The translations under genes and the position numbers were made by a program. From the NCBI GenBank assembly GCA_959601025.1, contig CAUGOD010000059.1, forward strand, positions 1 to 7,964: DNA of 7,964 nt. The letters are read 5' to 3'. The DNA is from an uncultured Oscillospiraceae bacterium (GTDB lineage Bacteria > Bacillota > Clostridia > Oscillospirales > Acutalibacteraceae). The notes below the pieces were generated by a model that saw only the letters and a program-made list of their open reading frames with translations, ran no database searches and had not been told where the DNA came from. Positions 1 to 7,964 of the stretch are shown piece after piece; the first letter of the stretch is position 1, and each line of letters begins with the position of its first letter.

Positions 1-54
1 AGGTGCTACACCGAATAAGACGCGGAATGGGTGAACTCATGGGTTAACCGAGGC

Positions 55-94
55 GTGAAAACCTAAAAAAGCCAGTAAAATCAACGGTTTTCAC
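55..94. other. 9-bp inverted repeat
   Basis: The arms GTGAAAACC (55-63) and GGTTTTCAC (86-94) are perfectly complementary and enclose 22 nt. The right arm is not followed by a T-run, so this is not a standard intrinsic terminator on the + strand. Its function is unknown. It could be a structural element of a transcript entering from the left. Confidence 0.4.
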
Positions 95-223
95 CCGTAA
101 GGCAGAAAGCAGTACGGTCTCAAAGCAGCCCGTCGCGCTCCCCAGTTCTCCAAGAGATAATCCGGTCCTTCGGGCTTGGCTTTCTCTGCAAAGAGATTCG
201 CGGAAAAGGCTGGTGTTTTCCCT

Positions 224-249
224 GCTTCGAGAAGCCGCTTCGGGAAGCC
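224..249. repeat. Tandem 13-bp self-complementary repeat
   Basis: Two adjacent 13-mers, GCTTCGAGAAGCC (224-236) and GCTTCGGGAAGCC (237-249), differ at a single base. Each is itself an inverted repeat (GCTTC/GAAGC around a 2-nt centre), so RNA from either strand could fold into two small adjacent hairpins. The pair sits about 10 nt before the terminator stem. It could be a protein-binding site, part of an RNA, or a chance duplication. The sequence does not decide. Confidence 0.5.
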
Positions 250-258
250 TCTTTTCGA

Positions 259-295
259 AAGCCCCTGCGTTCCGACCGGAACGCAGGGGCTTTTT
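259..295 (+). terminator. Strong intrinsic terminator of an upstream transcript
   Basis: A perfect inverted repeat pairs 261-274 (GCCCCTGCGTTCCG) with 277-290 and is followed by TTTTT at 291-295. In practice this is a 13-bp GC-rich stem with a short loop and a U-tract, a canonical rho-independent terminator. It reads forward and has only AAA on its left side, so it should be weaker on the minus strand. It implies transcription entering from the left that ends before the glycosyltransferase. Confidence 0.85.
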
Positions 296-336
296 GAATA
301 TAGAAGGAAAATTCCCGGAAAAGCCGGTTTCAAACG

Positions 337-372
337 GCCCGCCGCCGGGCATACTCCGTATGCGGCGCGGGC
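337..372 (+). promoter_or_regulatory. Bulged hairpin in front of the glycosyltransferase ribosome binding site
   Basis: The core is GCATAC (349-354), loop TCC, GTATGC (358-363). It extends through 343-346 pairing with 364-367, and 337-341 pairing with 368-372, with GG (347-348) and C342 bulged out. That gives about 15 base pairs, ending roughly 20 nt before the Shine-Dalgarno. No T-run follows, so it is not a terminator. It could stabilise the mRNA, influence translation, or be a DNA-level inverted repeat bound by a regulator. No convincing sigma-A promoter is visible between the terminator at 295 and this element. Confidence 0.45.
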
Positions 373-406
373 GGGGAAAAGCCAACGAAAAGAAAGGATC
401 GTTCCT

Positions 407-1663
407 ATGAACATCGTGTATTTGGAGCATTATGCCGGCTCCGACCGTCACGGAATGGAATACCGTCCCTACTATATGGCCCGGCGCTGGGTGCAGGCGG
501 GGGACACGGTCACGATGGTGGCCAGCGCTTGGTCCCATATGCGGGGAAAAAATCCAGAGTTGGGCGGGGTTCCCTACGCCGAGGAGGACATCGACGGCAT
601 CCGGTATTTCTGGATTAAGGGACCGCAGTACGAGGGAAACGGATTGGGGCGGATCAAAAACATCCTCTCCTTCCTGCGGGGCGTATACCAGTATGAAAAG
701 GAAATTCTGAAGACCGGGAAGCCGGATGTGGTGATTGCATCCTCCACCTACCCGCTGGATATCTATCCGGCTCGGCATATCGCGAAAAAATACGGCGCGC
801 AGATGCTCTACGAGATGCATGATCTCTGGCCCCTCAGTCCCATGGAACTGGGCGGGATGAGCAAGTACCATCCCTTTATCGTCGGCATGCAGATCGCGGA
901 AAACGCCTGCTACAGGCACAGCGACTATGTGGTTTCCCTGCTCCCCTGCGCCAAGGAACACATGGTGGAACACGGGATGAATCCGGACAAATTCATCTGC
1001 ATTCCGAACGGCATTAACCGCGAGGATTGGGAACGGCCGGTTGAGCCGGAAAGCGTGCCGTATCAGGAGAAGCTCCGGCAATATCGCGGGGACGGCTGGT
1101 TTTTGATCGGCTATACCGGCGCGCACGGCCTGGCCAACGCGCTGGACAGCTATGTGGAGGCCGGCGAAGAGCTGAAGGGTAAAAAGATTAAGCTGATTCT
1201 GGTCGGGCGGGGTCCGGAGCGGGACCGCCTCTGCCGAAAAATCGGGGAACTGGGGCTGGAAGAAAACGTGGAGGCGCTGCCGGCTGTCCAGAAGGACGAC
1301 ATACCGGGCCTGCTCGCCCAGTTTGACGCACTGTATGTCGGGCTGCAGCGCCAGCCCCTTTTCCGGTTTGGCGTCAGCCCTAACAAGCTGATGGATTATA
1401 TGATGGCGGGAAAGCCGGTCATCTTTGCTATCGAAGCCGGCAACGACATGGTGGCCGATGCCGGCTGCGGAATTTCCATCCCGCCGGAGGACAGCCACGC
1501 TATCGCCGAAGCGGCTATCCGAATGGCGGAAATCCCGGCGGCCGAGCGGGAGGCAATGGGTGCCCGCGGTCATGCCTACATCCTGGAAAAGCATGAATAC
1601 GGCGTGCTGTCCGAGCAGTTCCGCGAGGTGTTCCGGCGAGGAAAGTTTTCCGGAAACCAATAA
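407..1663 (+). CDS. GT4-family glycosyltransferase (WbuB-like)
   Basis: The 418-residue protein should be a cytoplasmic GT-B-fold glycosyltransferase that moves a sugar from a nucleotide-sugar donor to a glycan or lipid-linked acceptor. The actual sugars are not deducible. The N-terminal acceptor domain begins MNIVYLEHYAG and contains MHDLWP around 137-142. The linker IPNGI (199-203) leads into the C-terminal nucleotide-sugar domain, with GYTGAHG at 235-241, LVGRGPE at 265-271 and GVSPNKLMDYMMAGKP at about 322-337. That last block stands where classical GT4 enzymes carry the E-x7-E motif, and the SPNKL form is the one I associate with WbuB-type members (O-antigen/capsule amino-sugar transferases). 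There is no signal peptide or membrane segment. The ATG at 407 is preceded by AAAGGA (393-398) with 8-nt spacing. An in-frame extension to 176 would run through a terminator and is rejected. It appears monocistronic, with no other polysaccharide gene in the window. Confidence 0.88.
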   Translation: MNIVYLEHYAGSDRHGMEYRPYYMARRWVQAGDTVTMVASAWSHMRGKNPELGGVPYAEEDIDGIRYFWIKGPQYEGNGLGRIKNILSFLRGVYQYEKEILKTGKPDVVIASSTYPLDIYPARHIAKKYGAQMLYEMHDLWPLSPMELGGMSKYHPFIVGMQIAENACYRHSDYVVSLLPCAKEHMVEHGMNPDKFICIPNGINREDWERPVEPESVPYQEKLRQYRGDGWFLIGYTGAHGLANALDSYVEAGEELKGKKIKLILVGRGPERDRLCRKIGELGLEENVEALPAVQKDDIPGLLAQFDALYVGLQRQPLFRFGVSPNKLMDYMMAGKPVIFAIEAGNDMVADAGCGISIPPEDSHAIAEAAIRMAEIPAAEREAMGARGHAYILEKHEYGVLSEQFREVFRRGKFSGNQ

Positions 1664-1670
1664 ACAAGGG

Positions 1671-1708
1671 AAAAGGGAGAGACAGCCGGACGGCTGTCTC
1701 TCCCTTTT
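1671..1708. terminator. Bidirectional terminator between convergent genes
   Basis: A perfect inverted repeat pairs 1671-1688 with 1691-1708 (18 bp). It begins AAAAGGGAGAGACAGCCG and ends in TTTT on the other side. The A-run on the left and T-run on the right make it usable from both directions. It serves the glycosyltransferase (stop at 1661-1663) on the + strand and mntP (stop at 1750-1752) on the minus strand. The actual loop is probably 4 nt because the innermost pairs cannot close. Confidence 0.88.
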
Positions 1709-1749
1709 ATCATAAATACTCTTTTTAGCGTGTTCAGCTATTCTGCCAT

Positions 1750-2343
1750 TCAGCCGGCAAATACCGTATGCTCCAGCAGAATCTTTATCCCAATGGCGAT
1801 CAGCACCAGCCCGCCGGCAATTTCAGCTCGTTTTCCGAATCGGTTTCCGAACCGGCAGCCGACGACCACGCCGATAACGCACAGCAGGAAAGTGACCGCC
1901 GCAATCATCCCGCAGCAGAGAAGATAACCAAGCGAGGGGGCAAGCAGGCCCTCCCGCGGCATGACCGCGAAGGAGGCGCCGACCGCCAGCGCGTCGATGC
2001 TGGTGGCGATCGACATCACCAGCAGGTTCTTCCAGGAACAGGGGTCGCCGTGAGGAAGCTCATCCTCCCCGCCGCGGAGCGCTTCCCATAGCATTTTGCC
2101 GCCGACAAAGGCAAGCAGGATAAAGGCAATCCAGTGATCCACCGCCTGAATTTTATCCGCAAAGGTATTGGCGACGGTGTAACCGATTAGCGGCATCAGG
2201 CCCTGGAACAGACCGAAGCTGCCCGCTATTTTCAGAATGCGGCGCGTTTTGGTGTGGCACATGATCATGCCGTTGCTCACGGATACGGCAAACGCGTCCA
2301 TGGACAGGCCTACGGCGATGAGCAGGAGGGTAACGATTCCCAT
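1750..2343 (-). CDS. mntP: Manganese efflux pump MntP
   Basis: This 197-residue, six-segment integral membrane protein belongs to the MntP (formerly YebN/DUF204) family, which exports Mn(II) and protects against manganese excess. Two homologous halves are visible, each opening with the family signature: GLSMDAFAVSVSNG at 12-25 (acidic residue D16) and SIATSIDALAVG at 111-122 (D117). Hydrophobic segments lie near 3-25, 38-60, 68-88, 106-127, 135-160 and 172-192. The charged loop at 90-100 (GGEDELPHGD) separates the halves. The length is close to the E. coli protein (about 188 residues). The ATG at 2343 is fixed by an in-frame TGA two codons upstream. The ribosome site AAGGGG (2360 to 2355) has a rather long 11-nt spacing. 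The gene has its own sigma-A promoter and an 85-nt leader, and is divergent from glnA. Confidence 0.93.
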   Translation of the reverse strand: MGIVTLLLIAVGLSMDAFAVSVSNGMIMCHTKTRRILKIAGSFGLFQGLMPLIGYTVANTFADKIQAVDHWIAFILLAFVGGKMLWEALRGGEDELPHGDPCSWKNLLVMSIATSIDALAVGASFAVMPREGLLAPSLGYLLCCGMIAAVTFLLCVIGVVVGCRFGNRFGKRAEIAGGLVLIAIGIKILLEHTVFAG

Positions 2344-2363
2344 ACATCATCAAGCCCCTTCCG

Positions 2364-2407
2364 GGTTCCGGCCCGTACGGAGCCGGAGGATTTGGGCGGC
2401 CGGAACC
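2364..2407 (-). promoter_or_regulatory. Stable hairpin in the mntP 5' leader
   Basis: On the minus strand, GGTTCCGGCC (2407 to 2398) pairs perfectly with GGCCGGAACC (2373 to 2364), enclosing 24 nt. The structure lies inside the predicted transcript and ends about 4 nt before the AAGGGG ribosome site. Many mntP genes are controlled by the manganese-sensing yybP-ykoY riboswitch, but I do not find its conserved GGGGAGUA-type segment, and the roughly 85-nt leader is short for one. The hairpin may act as an RNA element of another kind, or as a palindromic DNA site for a metalloregulator such as MntR. Both are inferences. Confidence 0.45.
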
Positions 2408-2434
2408 GGCAAAGGCGGCGCGGCCGGAATGCTT

Positions 2435-2463
2435 ATCATACCGCGTTTGCCGTCGGCTGTCAA
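2435..2463 (-). promoter_or_regulatory. Sigma-A promoter of mntP
   Basis: On the minus strand a consensus -35 box TTGACA (2463 to 2458) is followed by exactly 17 bp and a -10 box TATGAT (2440 to 2435), five of six matches. The predicted start is near 2428, giving a leader of about 85 nt. This is one of the best promoter matches in the window and suggests strong basal transcription unless repressed or attenuated. Confidence 0.82.
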
Positions 2464-2645
2464 TGCGTGGCGCACCCTTTTTCCCAAAAATGCCGACGTC
2501 AGAAAACAGGCCGATTGGCCGACTTGTAGCCGCCGCTCTTTTAATGGGTATGGGTGCTCCGTACGGAATATTCCCGTCCCGGAAGGCTTTTGTCGTGGCT
2601 GCGGGGAAATGAGGTCCAATGGATTTTCTTTTCCGGGATTTTCCC
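2464..2645. other. Central part of the mntP-glnA divergent region
   Basis: No gene or confident binding site is seen here. The stretch lies between the two divergent promoters. It contains the 10-bp palindrome TCCGTACGGA (2558-2567), of which the 9-mer CCGTACGGA recurs inside the mntP leader hairpin (2373-2381), and a short GGCC-GATT-GGCC inverted repeat around 2509-2520. No GlnR/TnrA-type box (TGTNA-N7-TNACA) was found by eye. Confidence 0.4.
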
Positions 2646-2668
2646 GCCCGCGCTTGACAAGCGCGGGC
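2646..2668. promoter_or_regulatory. Perfect palindrome over the glnA -35 box, candidate operator
   Basis: Ten-base arms GCCCGCGCTT (2646-2655) and AAGCGCGGGC (2659-2668) flank a 3-nt centre GAC. The -35 hexamer TTGACA (2654-2659) lies exactly at the axis, so a dimeric protein bound here would block RNA polymerase. No T-run follows, so it is not a terminator. It does not resemble the GlnR/TnrA box that controls glnA in Bacillus. The symmetry and position are seen directly; regulator binding is inferred. Confidence 0.5.
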
Positions 2669-2683
2669 CCCGGATGCGATAAT
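2654..2683 (+). promoter_or_regulatory. Sigma-A promoter of glnA
   Basis: The -35 box TTGACA (2654-2659), an 18-bp spacer and the -10 box GATAAT (2678-2683) fit sigma-A. TGC at 2675-2677 supplies an extended -10 TGn element. The predicted transcription start is at about 2690. This gives a leader of about 120 nt before the preferred glnA start at 2813. Confidence 0.75.
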
Positions 2684-2689
2684 GCCATA

Positions 2690-2764
2690 ATGAACCGTAT
2701 TATATGGCTGGATGGCTGGCTCAACCTGACTACGTCCGGGATCTGCCATATACCATATATATGA
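2690..2764 (+). other. Possible leaderless 24-codon uORF in the glnA leader
   Basis: An ATG lies at 2690-2692, exactly where the promoter predicts transcription to begin. It opens a 24-codon frame (MNRIIWLDGWLNLTTSGICH, then IPYI) ending in TGA at 2762-2764. There is no Shine-Dalgarno, so it could only be translated as a leaderless message. The same stretch contains a tandem ATGGCTGG repeat (2704-2711, 2712-2719) and an 8-bp inverted repeat, TATATGGC (2701-2708) with GCCATATA (2745-2752). It may be a regulatory leader peptide or simply a structured leader. The peptide is rich in Ile and Leu and has no run of glutamine codons. Confidence 0.2.
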
Positions 2765-2812
2765 GGGAAAGATAAAAGGATTGAGAAAATGTGGGAACAA
2801 GGGGGACCATGG

Positions 2813-4147
2813 ATGGCTAAGTATACGCCCGAGGACATTATCCGCATCGTGCGGGAGGAAAACGTTCGGTTTATCCGGCTGCAGTTTACCGATATTTTCG
2901 GTGCATTCAAAAACATCGCGATCACCGCGAGCCAGCTCCAGAAGGCTCTGGATAACAAGTGCATGTTTGACGGCTCTTCCATCGAAGGATTTGTCCGGAT
3001 CGAAGAGTCCGATATGTACCTGTATCCCGATTTGGATACCTTCCTGATTTTTCCCTGGTACGACGAGAGCTGCAAGGCCGCCCGCCTGATCTGCGATGTG
3101 TACAAGCCGGATGGAACGCCCTTTGAGGGCGATCCCCGCGGGCTGCTCAAGCGGGTGCTCTGCGAGGCGGAGGAGATGGGCTTCAGCGGCTTTAACGTCG
3201 GCCCGGAATGCGAGTTTTTCCTCTTTAATAACGACGAGGACGGTCATCCCACCACCAAAACGCAGGACCGCGGCGCGTATTTTGAGCTGGGCCCCACAGA
3301 CCTGGGGGAGCATGCTCGCCGGGATATGTGCCTGACGCTGGAAGAGATGGGATTTGAAATCGAGGCCTCCCACCACGAGGTGGCCAACGGCCAGCACGAG
3401 ATCGACTTCAAATATGCCGACGCGCTGTCGGCGGCGGACAATATTGTGACCTTCAAGCTTGCGGTCAAAACCATCGCCCACCAGCACAACATGTATGCCA
3501 CCTTCATGCCCAAGCCGATTTATGGCGTGGCGGGCAGCGGTATGCACGTCAACATGTCTCTGATGAAGGACGGGAAAAACGCGTTCTTCGACCCGGACGA
3601 TGCGCTGGGGCTGAGCAAAACCGCCTACAGCTTTATCGCCGGCATCCTGGAGCATGCCCGGGGGATGACGGCGGTCACCAACCCGCTGGTGAACTCCTAC
3701 AAGCGGCTTGTCTCCGGCTACGAAGCGCCGGTATACATCGCCTGGTCGGCCAGCAACCGCAGCCCGCTGGTCCGGGTCCCTGCCTCCCGGGGGATGGGCA
3801 CTCGCATTGAGCTGCGCAATCCCGACCCGTCGGCCAACCCCTACCTCACCCTGGCCCTCTGCCTTGCCGCCGGGCTGGACGGCGTCCGCCGCGGCCTGAC
3901 GCCGCCCCACTCCACCGACGCGAACATCTTCGAGCTGTCGGAGGACGAGCGGGAGGAGAAGGGGATCGAAAACCTGCCCTCCAACCTCAAGGAAGCGGTT
4001 CGGGCGATGAAGAGGGACGCGCTGGTACGGGAAACCCTCGGCAAGCATATTTTCGATAAGTATGTGGAGCACAAAAGCGAGGAATGGAACGACTATAAAA
4101 TTCGGGTCACCCAATGGGAGATCGACCGCTATCTGGAGCGATATTGA
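2813..4147 (+). CDS. glnA: Glutamine synthetase, type I (GSI-alpha)
   Basis: The cytoplasmic dodecameric enzyme makes glutamine from glutamate, ammonia and ATP, the main route of ammonium assimilation. From ATG 2813 the protein has 444 residues and begins MAKYT, matching the length and N-terminus of Bacillus subtilis GlnA. Visible signatures are FDGSS at 52-56; Arg62, the feedback-sensing arginine of GSI-alpha; metal/glutamate ligands in PECEFFLF (E132, E134), E189 and E196 (GQHE); GSGMH with H245; and the flap glutamate E304 in SGYEAP. Phe373 in NIFEL occupies the approximate place of the adenylylated tyrosine of enteric GSI-beta enzymes, so control by adenylylation is unlikely. Another ATG eight codons upstream (2789) also has an AAAGGA site, but 2813, preceded by AAGGGGG at 7 nt, fits the family. 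The gene has its own promoter and terminator. Confidence 0.97.
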   Translation: MAKYTPEDIIRIVREENVRFIRLQFTDIFGAFKNIAITASQLQKALDNKCMFDGSSIEGFVRIEESDMYLYPDLDTFLIFPWYDESCKAARLICDVYKPDGTPFEGDPRGLLKRVLCEAEEMGFSGFNVGPECEFFLFNNDEDGHPTTKTQDRGAYFELGPTDLGEHARRDMCLTLEEMGFEIEASHHEVANGQHEIDFKYADALSAADNIVTFKLAVKTIAHQHNMYATFMPKPIYGVAGSGMHVNMSLMKDGKNAFFDPDDALGLSKTAYSFIAGILEHARGMTAVTNPLVNSYKRLVSGYEAPVYIAWSASNRSPLVRVPASRGMGTRIELRNPDPSANPYLTLALCLAAGLDGVRRGLTPPHSTDANIFELSEDEREEKGIENLPSNLKEAVRAMKRDALVRETLGKHIFDKYVEHKSEEWNDYKIRVTQWEIDRYLERY

Positions 4148-4169
4148 ACGCCCGTTGAGCGCTATTGGC

Positions 4170-4212
4170 AAAAATCCGCGGAATGCAGAGAAGAGCGTTC
4201 CGCGGATTTTTT
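4170..4212 (+). terminator. Intrinsic terminator of glnA
   Basis: A stem pairs AAAAATCCGCGGAATGC (4170-4186) with 4195-4211 through one G-U wobble. It has an 8-nt loop and ends in TTTTTT (4207-4212). It starts 22 bp after the glnA stop and should separate glnA from rpoB. The A-run on its left side means it could also stop transcription arriving on the minus strand. Confidence 0.88.
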
Positions 4213-4443
4213 ATGGTCGGGTATTTTGCAGGGGAGATTCCCCGGCGATTATTCCTCCGTCCGTCGTCCATACTGAAGGAAGAGAAGAAAGTCGCTCCGG
4301 GCGGGAGACGAAACAAACAACCCTGCCGGGCGTTTCGCAACGAGCCGACAAACGAAATCGAATCGTATGTTCGAGAGGTATAAGCCAAAAACCGGCTGAA
4401 TTCCGAAAAAACAGAAAAAAAGTCGCCAATTTGCAAAATGCAA
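4213..4443. other. Gene-free stretch between glnA and the rpoB promoter
   Basis: No supportable gene is present. Open frames here are short, overlap the terminator and have no ribosome site. Small inverted repeats are visible: GGGGA-GAT-TCCCC (4231-4243) and CGAAAC (4309-4314) with GTTTCG (4332-4337). There is no trace of an rplL or rplJ coding sequence, which often lies directly before rpoB. The stretch becomes AT-rich from about 4380 onward, next to the promoter. Confidence 0.5.
4387..4421 (+). promoter_or_regulatory. Phased A-tracts upstream of the rpoB promoter
   Basis: Three A-runs, A5 (4387-4391), A6 (4406-4411) and A7 (4415-4421), are centred about 19.5 and 9.5 bp apart, that is, on the same face of the helix. 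They lie roughly 60-90 bp before the predicted start, so they probably bend the DNA or act as a distal UP-like element raising rpoB transcription. The spacing is seen; the effect is inferred. Confidence 0.4.
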
Positions 4444-4472
4444 TTGACAACAGAAGACAATTCGTATATTAT
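4444..4472 (+). promoter_or_regulatory. Sigma-A promoter of rpoB
   Basis: The -35 box TTGACA (4444-4449) and the -10 box TATTAT (4467-4472) are 17 bp apart. Overlapping alternatives TATATT (4465-4470) and TATAGT (4470-4475) have poorer spacing (15 and 20 bp). The predicted start is near 4479. A bulged inverted repeat, CAATTTGCA (4427-4435) with TGCAATTG (4439-4446), runs into the -35 box and could be an operator. Confidence 0.72.
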
Positions 4473-4478
4473 AGTATA

Positions 4479-4653
4479 CTGCACAATCATGGAAAGGTAT
4501 CCCTACGGCTGAAAAAAGTATAGCACAGTCTGCTGAAAGTTTCAAGCCTTTTGTGCAAGAAATTTGGCGGCCGCGTTTTGCCGGCGCGGAACCGCCCTGA
4601 AAATGGTACGACCAAAACGACCTAGAAATATAAAAACAGGAGTGATCGAGCCT
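4479..4653 (+). promoter_or_regulatory. Structured 5' leader of rpoB
   Basis: The roughly 175-nt leader can fold into an outer helix, TGCACAA (4480-4486) with TTGTGCA (4551-4557), enclosing a small AGCA/TGCT hairpin (4522-4525, 4531-4534). A GC-rich hairpin follows, GGCGGCCGCG (4566-4575) with CGCGG and CCGCC (4585-4589, 4592-4596), carrying a 2-nt AA bulge. No U-run follows, so it is not a terminator-type attenuator. The ribosome site AGGAGTG (4638-4644) lies 9 nt before the rpoB ATG. It matches no leader family I recognise. Autogenous or growth-rate control is possible but unproven. Confidence 0.4.

Positions 4654-7964
<3,311 letters not shown>

Larger units (their letters stand above)
1..258. 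other. Gene-free, hairpin-rich stretch
   Basis: No credible coding region is seen. All three forward frames entering from the left edge stop early (at 16-18, 31-33 and 45-47), so an upstream forward gene could at most have its last few codons here. The stretch holds several small inverted repeats: GTGAAAACC at 55-63 against GGTTTTCAC at 86-94; TCTCT-GCAA-AGAGA at 183-196, a 5-bp stem with a GNRA-type loop; and the tandem repeat listed separately. It lies before a strong forward terminator, so it may be the 3' UTR of a gene left of the window or an unrecognised small RNA. I could not match it to tmRNA, RNase P RNA, 6S RNA or a group II intron. Confidence 0.5.

Noticed and set aside
1..258. Group II intron end, tmRNA, RNase P RNA or other known RNA at the left edge
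   Set aside because: The hairpins do not show domain V, a CCA-ended acceptor stem or other diagnostic conserved segments.
176..406. N-terminal extension of the glycosyltransferase by 77 codons
   Set aside because: The extension would be encoded by the terminator stem and the leader hairpin. GT4 homology starts at MNIVYLEHY and has a proper ribosome site.
44..1660. A 538-codon open frame on the minus strand across the glycosyltransferase
   Set aside because: It is antisense to a well-supported GT4 gene and runs through the terminator at 259-295.
2344..2530. yybP-ykoY manganese riboswitch upstream of mntP
   Set aside because: The conserved GGGGAGUA-type segment was not found by eye and the leader is short. 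Only a covariance-model search could settle it.
2647..2812. GlnR/TnrA operator or ANTAR-type double hairpin in the glnA leader
   Set aside because: No TGTNA-N7-TNACA site and no convincing pair of hexaloop hairpins followed by a terminator could be identified.
2153..4171. A 672-codon open frame on the minus strand across glnA and part of mntP
   Set aside because: It is a shadow of glnA that also overlaps the true mntP frame, both promoters and the glnA terminator region.
4062..4523. Short forward frames in the glnA-rpoB gap
   Set aside because: They overlap the end of glnA, its terminator or the rpoB promoter, lack ribosome sites, and translate to unremarkable basic peptides.

Overview
The window reads as an ordinary chromosomal segment of a fairly GC-rich Clostridia-type Firmicute, possibly Oscillospiraceae/Ruminococcaceae-like. 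The assignment rests on three things: a 444-residue glutamine synthetase of the Bacillus/Clostridium GSI-alpha type, an RpoB whose N-terminus and rifampicin pocket look clostridial, and sigma-A promoters (TTGACA with 17-18 bp spacing) with G-rich Shine-Dalgarno sites. It is inferred from the sequence alone.

Layout: positions 1-406 hold no supportable gene. They contain a hairpin-rich stretch, a tandem self-complementary repeat, a strong terminator (259-295) and a long hairpin (337-372) just before the first gene. A GT4-type glycosyltransferase (407-1663, +) converges on a manganese exporter mntP (1750-2343, -), and the two share one 18-bp bidirectional terminator. mntP is divergent from glnA (2813-4147, +). 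The roughly 470-bp divergent region carries a clear sigma-A promoter for each gene, a hairpin in the mntP leader, and a perfect palindrome centred on the glnA -35 box. glnA ends in a strong terminator. After about 230 bp without a gene come phased A-tracts, a sigma-A promoter, a roughly 175-nt structured leader and rpoB (4654 onward), which runs off the right edge after 1103 codons.

The genes do not form one pathway. They are separate transcription units: envelope or exopolysaccharide sugar transfer, Mn(II) efflux, ammonium assimilation and transcription. I see no phage, transposon, CRISPR, toxin-antitoxin or other accessory system, and nothing that I would call a previously undescribed system. 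The more interesting signals are regulatory: the palindrome on the glnA -35 box, a possible leaderless 24-codon uORF starting at the predicted glnA transcription start, an mntP leader with a strong hairpin but no recognisable yybP-ykoY riboswitch, and an rpoB with its own promoter and leader and no rplL directly upstream.
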